Shown: one piece after another, positions 30,645 through 44,792 of the stretch
How the letters are laid out: every line of letters begins with the position of its first letter
Position numbering within the stretch: the stretch's first letter is position 1
Source of the DNA: Aphelocoma coerulescens
Taxonomy: Eukaryota > Chordata > Aves > Passeriformes > Corvidae
Length of the DNA stretch: 64,000 bases
Direction of reading: 5' to 3'
Assembly (NCBI RefSeq): GCF_041296385.1
Contig: NC_091016.1
Location: 10,079,997-10,143,996, forward strand
Made by a program: the position numbers and the translations under genes
The notes under the pieces: model-generated
The model's database searches: none
The model's input: the letters and a program-made list of their open reading frames with translations, nothing else
Told to the model about the DNA's origin: nothing

Positions 30645-33406
30645 GTAGGCCTTTGGTACGGCAGTATCTGAACAGCACGCAACTCATACCTCAGCAATTC
30701 TCCCTGTGGCTCTGCTATGCGTGCTCTCGCATTTTTTCTCTCTCACTGAGCCTAAACTGTAGAACAAAAACATCCAGGAACTGCTGCCATGGGAATGCAC
30801 AAAGACCAAAATCCCAGAGGTGGCCTGTACATTCCCTTTGCAGCCCCTGAACCATATCAAACGCACTGCTGGTCTGTACTTTTCTTTCCAGTGACACATC
30901 ACATTCAGTCGAGCGGATACTGCAGACAAACCGAATCACTTCCAGCTAGCGAGCTCCAATACGAAAATGTGGCCGCACAGGAAGCTTTCACTGGCCTTGC
31001 ATGGTACAGTTGCAAACTTGCACTATGACTGCAGTCAAATGGTACTCAGGGCTTTTACATTGCGTCTGTACACTGCACACACCCGACGGTGTTCTGTGCC
31101 TTCACTGTCAGTTTGGCTACCATCAAGTACTTTCATGTTCCCAAGGTGCCTATTTGGCACAAAGAAAAAGATACCAGCCTTGCTGGACTGCGACTTCTTC
31201 TGCCAGTCTTTCACGTACACACTTCTCACTGGGGCTATGCACCTTTCTTCTAAGCTGTGTGGAAAGTCACATTCTTTACACTCACAGATGCCAGTTTCCA
31301 TCCTTAAAAGAGCCCGCAGCTCTGCCCATGCAAGCAGTCTGAGAACCGAAGCCCGCTGGCAGCATTCAGCTTTGTCTCTTTTCAGAGCGTGTACTGCACA
31401 CAGCACAGTATGCTGTGGGGGGTTTTCCTCCGTTATAAGTACAGTCATACTCTTTCTGTTCCACTAAGTCCACATCATCCATCTACCTCTCGCTCAGGGA
31501 AAGGCAGTAGGAGAGAGAAAAGCAGTTGCTGCATTGGTCTTTCCGAGTCCATGATTTTCAACAAACCGCCGCACTCTGGATGACAAGGGGGTGCAATGGG
31601 AGGGTCTGCTGTTCTTGCTCAAGCTGGCACTTTCATGAGCTAATGTTTGTGTAGGATGTTCACAAGTTAGTATCTGGACTCTGCGAGAGTGAAAGACAGC
31701 GCTGGGGAGCTCACATTGCCCTCTGAGTGTGGTGCAAATAAGAGTTTGTACCTGGAAGGGGGAGATCAGTGAAATCTTTTTGTCCTGACACGGTTGATTT
31801 GAGAGCAGTGGTGTTTTCAACTTGGCTCTGCACTTTGGGTGGTTTATAGCTAGGTGAGGGGCCTTTCCTTCTTTTGCAAGTCCCCCCTGCCATGCTGGGG
31901 TTGTTCTTCTGAGTGCTGACAGCGCGCAGGTTAAAGTTAACTGCTCCTCATGGCGCCCAGCACCATTCATGTGGCAATAGTTTGTTCCTTTGCGGATCCT
32001 GGCTCTTCGAATGTCTTTTGATTTCGTCCGGAAGACACTTCCATGTGGAGACAGCAACAGGTTGCTGAATGGGCACCTTTTGTGACCAATATTTACACTT
32101 GATGAAATTAGTGCATCAGGATGGTGATAGGCAACCAATGACCACTCAATTAACACTTACAATATTACTAACTTAAGCGAAACGAGGTTTTGCAAATGGC
32201 AATCTCTCCTTTGTACTGATACAGCCCTAATTTAATTTTCTTCAATGCACCAGCCTCAAGCACGGTGCTCTGCATGATTGCAAGTAAGAATTGCAAGATT
32301 GCAAGTAGGAACATTTAGTTGGAAAGGAAAGCTGATGGCACAGGTTCACATGACGCTGTTTCTATTCTTCAAAGTGAATGTGAAACCCACTCTAACTTAT
32401 TATCCAAATAGGAGAGCACCAGGGAATGCTCATACTTTAAAGGTAGCAGGGAAAAGAGCTCAGAAGCTTGGCTCTTGCATTCCCTCTCTAACAGTTCAAC
32501 AGCTCTAGCCCAGAGAACTGCCTACTAGGAAGAGCCATTAAATTCACATGCTCTTCTATGTGCACTTTCCTCCTCAGCTTTAAGTACCATCATAATCCTT
32601 CAGTCTCACAGAGTCAGGATGCAAACAGAATTTTATCAGGGGCTGCTAAAGTCAGCAGGATGCAAATTTGTTCAACAGCTTGGCTTTTTCATTCCTTCTC
32701 TAACAGTTCAACAGCTATAGCCCACAGAACTGCCCATGAGGAAAAGCCATTAATTCGCTGAGAACACCCTACATGCAGATCCAAAACTGCTTTCTTTGCC
32801 AAAGAGAGAAACTATGAGCCCATCTCAGAAGAACTGGGATCTCCTCCTCCAAAATAGAAAACATCCAGGAACTGCTCCCATCCAATGTGCCAGAACACTG
32901 TTACTGGACATTACCTGCCCTGGTGTCTAAATCAGCTGCACACCAAGGATGAGCATAGCTGCTTGTCTTGGCTTACTGCCAAGAGTTCAGAAGACCACCT
33001 TTCAGAAGTGGAAACGACATGCCAAAATTGACTTTTTCAGGAGACTGCCTTGAAAATAGGGCGTAGCAACTCCATACTTGTACAAATCAAGGCAGTGCTT
33101 CTACACCAAATATGCCAGGACAGAAAGTTGCTGCTGCCCTTTACCTCCACTAGGCAGCTTCTTATGTGCACCTGAAACACTGGGGCTAGGTGCTTTCCTT
33201 CCCATGGAAAAGCATTGTCATCCTCTCTGAGGAACTGGCGTGCTACCGCCAATATTGAATATATCTAAGAATTGCTCCTACACAAGAGGTGCCAGGAGAG
33301 AAATGTCTCAGTTGAGTTTACTTCCCCATGGGACCTTATCATCTGCTCCACCAACACTGGGATTCAGACCTTTGCATTCCAAGGAAAGGCATTATGAGTC
33401 ACTTGG

Positions 33407-34853
33407 CCTTGCGTTGCCTTCAGTACCATTGCCTGGTTTTTCCTAGCCTACCCTTGCTTTGCCTTCCTTGGCTACGTCTCTCTTGCCTATGTCTCCCTTG
33501 CCCTGCCCTGCCCTGCCTATGATTTCCTTGCTTTGCCCTGCCTTGCCTTTTCTTCCATGCAGGCAAGGCAATGCAGTCAAAGCAAGTTTAGGCAATTCTA
33601 GTCAAGTCAAGGGAAAGTTAGGGAAAGCAAAGCAAGAGCAGTGAGCAGGCAGCAAAGTAGGGCCAATGAGTGCGAGGCAAGAGAAGGCCCAGAAGTTGTA
33701 GTTCGGAAGGCAGGGCATAGGAAGGTAAGTCCAGTGATGCAGAGGGCAGGCAAAGACAAGAAAGGCTAGGCAAGGAAAGGCCAGCCAAGAAAGGGGTAGG
33801 CAAATAAAAACAGGGAATGCTTACACAAAGCAATGTGAAGCAAGGAACAGCTAGGCAAGTCAAGGCAAGAACACAGAAAGGTCAGTGGAGTAAGGCAAGC
33901 AAGGGAGAGATAGGAGAAGCAAGTTAAATCAAAGGAGAGGAAGACAAGACATGGAAGGCCAGGGAAGGAGGCAGTAGGCAGGGGCTGGTTATGAAAGGCA
34001 GTGCAAGGCTGTTGCTGTTGAGACGGTCACGACACACATACACTCTCTGCCCCGAGCAATGGCAAAAAACCACTTGTATTATTTATGCATCTTCTCTTAT
34101 GCACTTTTTTAGCTACATGTGCATGGACTATTATTTTGCTATAATACAATACTATTGGTTGTCTATAGTGTACACACATTCTTTGCTAAACATCAGCCAG
34201 TATCGTCCCTTTTGCAGCTGTTACAACTTCTTTCTGTTGTTTATCTTCTTGCTTCTGCAATTCTCACGGGTACAAAATGATTGTATCAACGGAAATGTCT
34301 GTGAGGCCTTCAGACCAGCTGTTGGTTCCCACAAAAGGCAAAGGAGTGGTAGACAAAAGAAGGCCAGGAATCTGTAGGCAAAGCAGGGATTGGGAGGGGT
34401 AGGCAAAGGAAAGCAAGGCCATGTTGGAAAGGGGCACAAATGTCAAGAAGGGCAAGGGTTATGCAAGGCAGTGCAAGGCAAGGGAAGGGTAGGCAGGCCA
34501 AGGCAAGACAAGAGCATGGAGGGGTGGTGCAGAAAAGGTGATGATCGGATGGATAGGCCAGTCAAAGGTGGGTAGGTGTGGGTAGACTAGGCGAGGGAAA
34601 GAGGGGTAGCAGGGCAAGGCAAGTGTTGGCTTTGCAAAGCAAGGCAAGAGAGACTTAGGCAAGGCCAAGAGAGTCATAGGAGAAGCAGGCAAGACAAGAC
34701 CAGGAAACAAGGGGTAAGAAAGTCAAGGTGGGAGATTGGTGAACAAGGCCATGCAATGGAGACATAGGAAGGGCAAGGGAGGTACACAGAGGTGTCTGTA
34801 AGGCAATGCAAGGCTGGGCTCTGCATGGCAAGGGATGATCAGGTATGGCAATG
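33407..34853 (+). repeat. (TTGCC)n/(GGCAA)n satellite, unit 4
   Basis: Offset 29587, same length as in unit 1. Confidence 0.9.
34010..34333 (-). mobile_element. Solo-LTR-like insertion, unit 4
   Basis: Orthologous position to unit 1 (offset 29587). Confidence 0.7.
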
Positions 34854-35242
34854 CCTTCATGTACCCCACTGTTTCAGGAGAATATGAGAGGTGGCCCAGG
34901 GGTGGTCAAAGCCAGCAAGACCCATCTGTCCTGGCAGCTTTCCTCCGGGAGTAATCCTTGGTTGTATTGGATATGGGACATGCAATCACCATTTTAGCCA
35001 TAGACTCCTGGACAAGAATGAAAGTTCTTTTCCCTGGGAAGGAAAACACGTAGACCCACTGTTTCAGGTGCAGATGAAAGACAGAACAAGGAAGGACAAG
35101 GCACTCGAAGAACGCCTTCTTTCTGGACGCGTCCTTCTGGGTGTGCTCAAGCTGCGTGGGCTCGGCAGCACTGAAGGTGTAAGAACCTGTTTCTGGCCAG
35201 GCAGTGTGCTGCAGTGCAAGGGCTGCGCCTTACTTTGTTGAA

Positions 35243-35414
35243 GCAGGCAGAGCATTCTCAGCTGAATCTGCTTGTTGAAGCAGCTCTGGGCTGGACATTT
35301 GCAAGTCGCTCCACTGAGCCCATGAAGCCGGTGCCCAGCTGCTTCGTTCTTCGCCTTCTGTGGTCCGGACAGGACTGAAGCGCAGCGATGGCTTGGAGCT
35401 TTGCCGCTCTTCAG
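35243..35414 (+). repeat. Single 172-bp copy at the short-unit junction, unit 4
   Basis: All four diagnostic sites are of the upstream type (TCAGC, CTGGG, GCTCC, GCCCA), yet the right flank is that of the downstream copy. The exchange therefore lies in the last part of the 172 bp. Confidence 0.92.
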
Positions 35415-36366
35415 ATTGTTTACTGCAGGCATCTACATTTTTCTGTGCACGGATTTTCCTCAGCTGGACATAGAATTATTTTCTTGCTGTTTTACAGTGT
35501 CCAGACCATCTGTGTAGCTCTCGGTCAGGGAAATGCGTCAAGAGAGACGCCCTTGCTGGATGAGCTTTTCGCTGGCCAAGCCTTTCGACATCCCACCACA
35601 ATTGGTCGAGGACGAGGAGAAAGGAGGGGTAACAGGGTAATATCTCTACAGTGCATCAGGTCATGTGAAATTTGTGCTGCTGCTGCCTAGTGCCCTTGCA
35701 GCTATCTGGGGAAGCAATTGCCCTTCCCTTCAGTCTCTGAGTTTCGGAGAACACGAATGCATGTAGGATGCAAGCGGAGGAGGGAAGTACAGAGTGCACC
35801 GGTGAGTTCACTGTTGCTTACCTGGGGAGGGCGGAGGTGCAGCCCAGCACTGGCTTTGACGTCTACGGCCGTTCTCCAGGAGAGTAGCTGCTGGAGGCTG
35901 CCAAGGGAGCTGCGAGCACGAAAGTATAGCGGGCGTCTGTCTTAGAAGAAAGGCGCAGAGCCGCACTGTGATGCGCCCTTTCAGGAGGCTGCTTGGAGAA
36001 AGGGTGCTTTAGGAGGGCCTTCTGCTTTGACGCCTGCTCCTGGCTGAGCTCTAGCTGCAGGGACTCTGCAAGGCTGAACGACTAGGAAAGTGCCTATCTC
36101 CACGCTGTGGGATGAAGTGCTACGGCTCCGCGTTCCCTTTTGGAGACGCGAGGACTCCCTCAGCCGGCTTGGCTTGTGAACGAGCCTGCTGGACTTCTGC
36201 AACTCGGTGCACTGCACCTGCAAGCCCGGTGCTCTGCGGCTTCATTTTTCGCCTCACGTTATCCGCACGGAAGGGAAGCCCAGCGAGGGCACTGAACTTT
36301 GCCGCTTTTGCTCGTGCATGCTGCACGCACCCTCGGTGTAGCGTGCACGATTTCTTTCCACAGCTC

Positions 36367-37078
36367 TATAGGAGAAAGGCTCGCGAAGGGTGTCTGGACT
36401 TCAGGCGGCTCTCTTGAAAGCTGTGTATTGCATAGGCGAAGTTACAGCATTTCAGGGAGTGGGTATCCAGAGCCAGCCCTACAGCTGTCAGCTACAGCTG
36501 GTAGGCATACCTGGAGCCGCTTTCTGTTCAAGTTAGAAAGCATTATGTATTTTTCTTTGCTGAGTATCTCAATACATAGCAACCAATAAGCACCATACAA
36601 CAATACCTTTACATTTGCCTGTAGCCTATCATGACTACTACCATTACCATATTATAGTCATTCTTATCCAATCACAAGAGTAAGTATGTTACAATTTAAG
36701 CTTACAGTGGAAAATTCTCAGACCTCTCTTCTTCTTGCTACATCGACATTTCTTGTTTGCCTGCGATAGCTCTCTTTTTGGTAAAAACATGTTTTCTATT
36801 TCCTTATGGCCTTCTTGAGACTTATTTACTTGGTGAAAAACATGTGCTTGTTTGTACTCACATACCGGTGTCCTAATAAAAAACATCTCCTTCCAACTCA
36901 ATCTCCAACCTTTGCCTTCTCAGTTATTCAGTGATCAGTGTTTCAGCAAAACACCTTTTACTCTCTATCAAAACTCGTTTCCATTTCTACCTCATGCTAA
37001 GTTTCTACATTCAGAGATCTTTCTGTCAAGCCTACATAGCTGTGAAACTTTCTTACCAAACTTTCATCCTCTCCAACA
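36367..37078 (+). mobile_element. LTR-like insertion, unit 4
   Basis: Same site and flanks (offset 28861). Confidence 0.68.
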
Positions 37079-40000
37079 AGCTCGAGCTACAAGGACACCC
37101 TTTCAGTTTCGCTGAGTCCACGCTGCCCACGTAGCTGTCGCTGAGCGAAGTGTGCCAGGGGAGAAGCACTTGCTGGAAGAGTCTTTCAATGCGCACGGCT
37201 TTGAAGGCAGCACCACAATGTGGGCCACGAGAAGGGGTGAGGAGGAATGTGGTGTCGTCCTGGCACCTTTCTCCTGTGTGAGCTGTCTACCGAAGCTCTT
37301 TGCTCCTTGCGAGACGGCAGCGTGCGCCGGAGTACACTCGAGCCGAGGAGCGGGCAGACAGCATCGCCATCTGACGGGCGCTTTGCAGCTTGCCGCAGAA
37401 AGCGCTGCACTGCCGGGCACAGTGTTCCGGGCGAGAAGCAGAAGACCGTCCGCCTCCGGGGGAACGAAGGTACGGCGTGCTCGAAAAGGCGAAGAACGAA
37501 GCCGCGGAGCGCCGGGCTCGCGTGCTCGTTGTACGGGCTGCAAGACGAGCGTGGCTGCCACTCTCCTGCCTGCTGAATTGACGTTATAGCCTTGGGAAGG
37601 AGGAAGTTCCACGGCACTTTCCTGTGCTGCTGCTGCCTATTCCTCTTGTAGCTCTCTGTGGAAGCATTTGCGCTTCCCTTCAGTCTCCGTCTTTCCGAGA
37701 ACACGATGGTAGTAGCATGCAGCGGAGGAGGGAAGAACAGAGCGCACCGGTGAGTCTGGTGCCGCTTACGTGCGGAAGGCGAAGGTGCAGCCCAGCCCTG
37801 GCTTCTACTTCTCGGGCCGTTCTCCAGGAAAGCAGCTGCTGGAGGCTGCCAAGGGAGCTGCGAGAGTGAAAGCAAGGTGGGCGTCTGTCTTAGAAGAAAG
37901 GCACAGAGCCACAGTGTCATTTGCGATTTCCGAAGGCTGGTTGGAGAGGCGTGCTTTAGGAAAGCCTTCTGCTTTGACGCCTGCTCCTGGCTGAGCTCTA
38001 GTTGCAGGGACTCTGCAAGGCTGAACAACTAGGAAAGTGCCTATGTCCACGCTGTGGGATGAAGCACTATAGCTGCGGCTTCCTTTCTGGAGCAAGCAAG
38101 AATGCTCTCAGCCGACTCTGCTTGTGAACGAGCCCTTGCTGGTCTTGGGCAATTTGGTGCACTGCACACGCAAGCCCAGTGCTCTGCAGCTAAATTGTTT
38201 GCCTTAAGTGGTCTGGACTGAAGAGAAGGCCAGCGATGGCAGTGAACTTTGCTGCTTTTCCGCGTGCATGCTGCACCCACCAACGGTGCACCGTGCACGG
38301 TTTCTTTGCTCAGCTCGAGCTACAGCGACACCCTTTCGGTTTCGCTGAGTCCACGCTGCCCCTGCAGCTCTCACTCAGCGAAGTGCGCCAGGGGAGAAGC
38401 ACTTGCTGGAGAAGTCTTTCAATGTGCAAGGCTTTGAAGGCAGCACCCCAATCGGGACATGAGGAGGGCTGATGAAGAACGTGGTTCTTTCTTGGCAACT
38501 TTCTCCTGTGCGAGATGTCTACCGAAGATCTTTGCTCCTTGCCAGACTGCAGTGTGCACCAGAGTACACTCTGGCCGAGAAGGAGAAGGCAGACAGCACC
38601 ACCATCTGACGGGCCCTATGCAGGTTATGACAGAAAGCAGACTGCCCCTGGAAGGCACTGGCAGCTACGAGTTCCCCAAGTGTCAGGGGCAAATGCTGGG
38701 CGAGCTCGTCATCCTGGCACGGTTCTCTGTGCGAGAGCGACTTCTCAGCGGTCCTTCTCGTGGCCCCGATTGCGCTGCTGTGTTTTCAAAGTCCTGCACA
38801 CTGAAAGACTCATCCAGCAAGTGCTTCTCCCCTTCAAGTTTCGCTGAGCGAGAGCTACCATGGGTAGTGTGGACGCCGCGAAACCGAAGGGGTCTCCCGC
38901 TAGCTCGAGCTGCGGAAAAACCGTGCACAGCACACTGACAAGCGGCAAAGCACAATGGCCTCGCTCGGCTTCTCTTCTGCCCAGACAACGAAAGGCGAAG
39001 AACGAAGCCTCAGAGCACCGGGCTTGTGCGTGCAGCATTGCAGAAAGCCCAGAGACGCCTATCGGGAATTTCGGTCCTTGCGAGAGAGTCTTGTGTGCCT
39101 CGTGGTGCTTCGAGCCGAGAAAGACCGGGCAGACAGCACCGCCACAGAGGGGGCGCTTTTGCACCTTGTAAAAGGCAAGAGGACTGCTCCTGGAAGGTGG
39201 TGCGAATCCCTGTTGCCACTAGTGTCAGGAGCAAAGTGCTTGCAAGCTTATTGTCCTGGCACAGCTCTCTGCGGGAGACGTAGCCGAGAAGCTTTCCGCT
39301 TAGCTTGGGATGGCAAGAGGGACAGATTGTGCTGCTACGTAGCGCTGGGAAGGAGAGGTGCAGGGCCCAGGCGTGTTTGGGCAGAAGCAGTGCACTGGAG
39401 CGCTTGGCTGCCGACACAGCGTTCCGTGCGAGAAGCAGACCGCTGTTCGCCTCCGGGAGAATGAAGGTACGGCGTGCTCGAAAAGGCGAAGGACGAAGCC
39501 GCAGAGCACCGGGCTGGTGTGCGCGTCGTATGGGCTTGCAAGACGAAGGGTGGCTGCTGCACTCCTGCCTGCTGAATTGACGTTCTAGCATTCGGAAGGA
39601 GGACGCTCAAGGGCACTTGCTTGTGCCGCTGCCTCTTCCTCTTCCAGCTCTAGGTGGAAGTGATTGTGCTTCTTCTCAAGATTCTTGTGGAAACTCTTTT
39701 GTTGAACTTTGGAGTGCAAAATCCTGGGAACTGAATGTTACATTCCATCTAGAACGAAAGTTTTATTCCTCAGTTTTTGTCAGGAACAGCTAGAATGGAA
39801 AACACATCTTGGCTTTTTGCATTCCCTTCAGAGAATATTAACACTACGCAAATCGATGCCACGATCTATTCTGTCACCTAAATTTACTGTTTCAATCATG
39901 CACTCATACGCTGCTCGTCTGAAATTTTCTGTCCAGATTCATTTGACCTCACGCATCTTCTGTTTTGCAGTACCAACAAGTCTTGCTACAGAAAGACATG

Positions 40001-42784
40001 CTAGATCAGCAGCAGTGTTCAGGTAGGCCTTTGGTACGGCAGTATCTGAACAGCACGCAACTCATACCTCAGCAATTCTCCCTGTGGCTCTGCTATGCGT
40101 GCTCTCGCATTTTTTCTCTCTCACTGAGCCTAAACTGTAGAACAAAAACATCCAGGAACTGCTGCCATGGGAATGCACAAAGACCAAAATCCCAGAGGTG
40201 GCCTGTACATTCCCTTTGCAGCCCCTGAACCATATCAAACGCACTGCTGGTCTGTACTTTTCTTTCCAGTGACACATCACATTCAGTCGAGCGGATACTG
40301 CAGACAAACCGAATCACTTCCAGCTAGCGAGCTCCAATACGAAAATGTGGCCGCACAGGAAGCTTTCACTGGCCTTGCATGGTACAGTTGCAAACTTGCA
40401 CTATGACTGCAGTCAAATGGTACTCAGGGCTTTTACATTGCGTCTGTACACTGCACACACCCGACGGTGTTCTGTGCCTTCACTGTCAGTTTGGCTACCA
40501 TCAAGTACTTTCATGTTCCCAAGGTGCCTATTTGGCACAAAGAAAAAGATACCAGCCTTGCTGGACTGCGACTTCTTCTGCCAGTCTTTCACGTACACAC
40601 TTCTCACTGGGGCTATGCACCTTTCTTCTAAGCTGTGTGGAAAGTCACATTCTTTACACTCACAGATGCCAGTTTCCATCCTTAAAAGAGCCCGCAGCTC
40701 TGCCCATGCAAGCAGTCTGAGAACCGAAGCCCGCTGGCAGCATTCAGCTTTGTCTCTTTTCAGAGCGTGTACTGCACACAGCACAGTATGCTGTGGGGGG
40801 TTTTCCTCCGTTATAAGTACAGTCATACTCTTTCTGTTCCACTAAGTCCACATCATCCATCTACCTCTCGCTCAGGGAAAGGCAGTAGGAGAGAGAAAAG
40901 CAGTTGCTGCATTGGTCTTTCCGAGTCCATGATTTTCAACAAACCGCCGCACTCTGGATGACAAGGGGGTGCAATGGGAGGGTCTGCTGTTCTTGCTCAA
41001 GCTGGCACTTTCATGAGCTAATGTTTGTGTAGGATGTTCACAAGTTAGTATCTGGACTCTGCGAGAGTGAAAGACAGCGCTGGGGAGCTCACATTGCCCT
41101 CTGAGTGTGGTGCAAATAAGAGTTTGTACCTGGAAGGGGGAGATCAGTGAAATCTTTTTGTCCTGACACGGTTGATTTGAGAGCAGTGGTGTTTTCAACT
41201 TGGCTCTGCACTTTGGGTGGTTTATAGCTAGGTGAGGGGCCTTTCCTTCTTTTGCAAGTCCCCCCTGCCATGCTGGGGTTGTTCTTCTGAGTGCTGACAG
41301 CGCGCAGGTTAAAGTTAACTGCTCCTCATGGCGCCCAGCACCATTCATGTGGCAATAGTTTGTTCCTTTGCGGATCCTGGCTCTTCGAATGTCTTTTGAT
41401 TTCGTCCGGAAGACACTTCCATGTGGAGACAGCAACAGGTTGCTGAATGGGCACCTTTTGTGACCAATATTTACACTTGATGAAATTAGTGCATCAGGAT
41501 GGTGATAGGCAACCAATGACCACTCAATTAACACTTACAATATTACTAACTTAAGCGAAACGAGGTTTTGCAAATGGCAATCTCTCCTTTGTACTGATAC
41601 AGCCCTAATTTAATTTTCTTCAATGCACCAGCCTCAAGCACGGTGCTCTGCATGATTGCAAGTAAGAATTGCAAGATTGCAAGTAGGAACATTTAGTTGG
41701 AAAGGAAAGCTGATGGCACAGGTTCACATGACGCTGTTTCTATTCTTCAAAGTGAATGTGAAACCCACTCTAACTTATTATCCAAATAGGAGAGCACCAG
41801 GGAATGCTCATACTTTAAAGGTAGCAGGGAAAAGAGCTCAGAAGCTTGGCTCTTGCATTCCCTCTCTAACAGTTCAACAGCTCTAGCCCAGAGAACTGCC
41901 TACTAGGAAGAGCCATTAAATTCACATGCTCTTCTATGTGCACTTTCCTCCTCAGCTTTAAGTACCATCATAATCCTTCAGTCTCACAGAGTCAGGATGC
42001 AAACAGAATTTTATCAGGGGCTGCTAAAGTCAGCAGGATGCAAATTTGTTCAACAGCTTGGCTTTTTCATTCCTTCTCTAACAGTTCAACAGCTATAGCC
42101 CACAGAACTGCCCATGAGGAAAAGCCATTAATTCGCTGAGAACACCCTACATGCAGATCCAAAACTGCTTTCTTTGCCAAAGAGAGAAACTATGAGCCCA
42201 TCTCAGAAGAACTGGGATCTCCTCCTCCAAAATAGAAAACATCCAGGAACTGCTCCCATCCAATGTGCCAGAACACTGTTACTGGACATTACCTGCCCTG
42301 GTGTCTAAATCAGCTGCACACCAAGGATGAGCATAGCTGCTTGTCTTGGCTTACTGCCAAGAGTTCAGAAGACCACCTTTCAGAAGTGGAAACGACATGC
42401 CAAAATTGACTTTTTCAGGAGACTGCCTTGAAAATAGGGCGTAGCAACTCCATACTTGTACAAATCAAGGCAGTGCTTCTACACCAAATATGCCAGGACA
42501 GAAAGTTGCTGCTGCCCTTTACCTCCACTAGGCAGCTTCTTATGTGCACCTGAAACACTGGGGCTAGGTGCTTTCCTTCCCATGGAAAAGCATTGTCATC
42601 CTCTCTGAGGAACTGGCGTGCTACCGCCAATATTGAATATATCTAAGAATTGCTCCTACACAAGAGGTGCCAGGAGAGAAATGTCTCAGTTGAGTTTACT
42701 TCCCCATGGGACCTTATCATCTGCTCCACCAACACTGGGATTCAGACCTTTGCATTCCAAGGAAAGGCATTATGAGTCACTTGG

Positions 42785-44231
42785 CCTTGCGTTGCCTTCA
42801 GTACCATTGCCTGGTTTTTCCTAGCCTACCCTTGCTTTGCCTTCCTTGGCTACGTCTCTCTTGCCTATGTCTCCCTTGCCCTGCCCTGCCCTGCCTATGA
42901 TTTCCTTGCTTTGCCCTGCCTTGCCTTTTCTTCCATGCAGGCAAGGCAATGCAGTCAAAGCAAGTTTAGGCAATTCTAGTCAAGTCAAGGGAAAGTTAGG
43001 GAAAGCAAAGCAAGAGCAGTGAGCAGGCAGCAAAGTAGGGCCAATGAGTGCGAGGCAAGAGAAGGCCCAGAAGTTGTAGTTCGGAAGGCAGGGCATAGGA
43101 AGGTAAGTCCAGTGATGCAGAGGGCAGGCAAAGACAAGAAAGGCTAGGCAAGGAAAGGCCAGCCAAGAAAGGGGTAGGCAAATAAAAACAGGGAATGCTT
43201 ACACAAAGCAATGTGAAGCAAGGAACAGCTAGGCAAGTCAAGGCAAGAACACAGAAAGGTCAGTGGAGTAAGGCAAGCAAGGGAGAGATAGGAGAAGCAA
43301 GTTAAATCAAAGGAGAGGAAGACAAGACATGGAAGGCCAGGGAAGGAGGCAGTAGGCAGGGGCTGGTTATGAAAGGCAGTGCAAGGCTGTTGCTGTTGAG
43401 ACGGTCACGACACACATACACTCTCTGCCCCGAGCAATGGCAAAAAACCACTTGTATTATTTATGCATCTTCTCTTATGCACTTTTTTAGCTACATGTGC
43501 ATGGACTATTATTTTGCTATAATACAATACTATTGGTTGTCTATAGTGTACACACATTCTTTGCTAAACATCAGCCAGTATCGTCCCTTTTGCAGCTGTT
43601 ACAACTTCTTTCTGTTGTTTATCTTCTTGCTTCTGCAATTCTCACGGGTACAAAATGATTGTATCAACGGAAATGTCTGTGAGGCCTTCAGACCAGCTGT
43701 TGGTTCCCACAAAAGGCAAAGGAGTGGTAGACAAAAGAAGGCCAGGAATCTGTAGGCAAAGCAGGGATTGGGAGGGGTAGGCAAAGGAAAGCAAGGCCAT
43801 GTTGGAAAGGGGCACAAATGTCAAGAAGGGCAAGGGTTATGCAAGGCAGTGCAAGGCAAGGGAAGGGTAGGCAGGCCAAGGCAAGACAAGAGCATGGAGG
43901 GGTGGTGCAGAAAAGGTGATGATCGGATGGATAGGCCAGTCAAAGGTGGGTAGGTGTGGGTAGACTAGGCGAGGGAAAGAGGGGTAGCAGGGCAAGGCAA
44001 GTGTTGGCTTTGCAAAGCAAGGCAAGAGAGACTTAGGCAAGGCCAAGAGAGTCATAGGAGAAGCAGGCAAGACAAGACCAGGAAACAAGGGGTAAGAAAG
44101 TCAAGGTGGGAGATTGGTGAACAAGGCCATGCAATGGAGACATAGGAAGGGCAAGGGAGGTACACAGAGGTGTCTGTAAGGCAATGCAAGGCTGGGCTCT
44201 GCATGGCAAGGGATGATCAGGTATGGCAATG
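42785..44231 (+). repeat. (TTGCC)n/(GGCAA)n satellite, unit 5
   Basis: Offset 38965, same length as in unit 1. Confidence 0.9.
43388..43711 (-). mobile_element. Solo-LTR-like insertion, unit 5
   Basis: Orthologous position to unit 1 (offset 38965). Confidence 0.7.
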
Positions 44232-44620
44232 CCTTCATGTACCCCACTGTTTCAGGAGAATATGAGAGGTGGCCCAGGGGTGGTCAAAGCCAGCAAGACC
44301 CATCTGTCCTGGCAGCTTTCCTCCGGGAGTAATCCTTGGTTGTATTGGATATGGGACATGCAATCACCATTTTAGCCATAGACTCCTGGACAAGAATGAA
44401 AGTTCTTTTCCCTGGGAAGGAAAACACGTAGACCCACTGTTTCAGGTGCAGATGAAAGACAGAACAAGGAAGGACAAGGCACTCGAAGAACGCCTTCTTT
44501 CTGGACGCGTCCTTCTGGGTGTGCTCAAGCTGCGTGGGCTCGGCAGCACTGAAGGTGTAAGAACCTGTTTCTGGCCAGGCAGTGTGCTGCAGTGCAAGGG
44601 CTGCGCCTTACTTTGTTGAA

Positions 44621-44792
44621 GCAGGCAGAGCATTCTCAGCTGAATCTGCTTGTTGAAGCAGCTCTGGGCTGGACATTTGCAAGTCGCTCCACTGAGCCCA
44701 TGAAGCCGGTGCCCAGCTGCTTCGTTCTTCGCCTTCTGTGGTCCGGACAGGACTGAAGCGCAGCGATGGCTTGGAGCTTTGCCGCTCTTCAG
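44621..44792 (+). repeat. Single 172-bp copy at the short-unit junction, unit 5
   Basis: Same diagnostic bases as unit 4, different from unit 2. Confidence 0.92.

Larger units (their letters stand above)
29588..38965 (+). repeat. Macrosatellite unit 4 (short class, 9378 bp)
   Basis: The offset from unit 1 is 29587 before and 28861 after the 172-bp repeat (35243-35414). This single copy carries upstream-type bases at all four diagnostic sites, unlike unit 2, so the exchange point lies further downstream. C at 30642 (relative 1055) gives CAG before the GT of the exon-like segment. A near 35808 is a CpG-to-CpA change seen only here. Marker state: C at relative 84, G at relative 347, A at relative 2766. 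Confidence 0.97.
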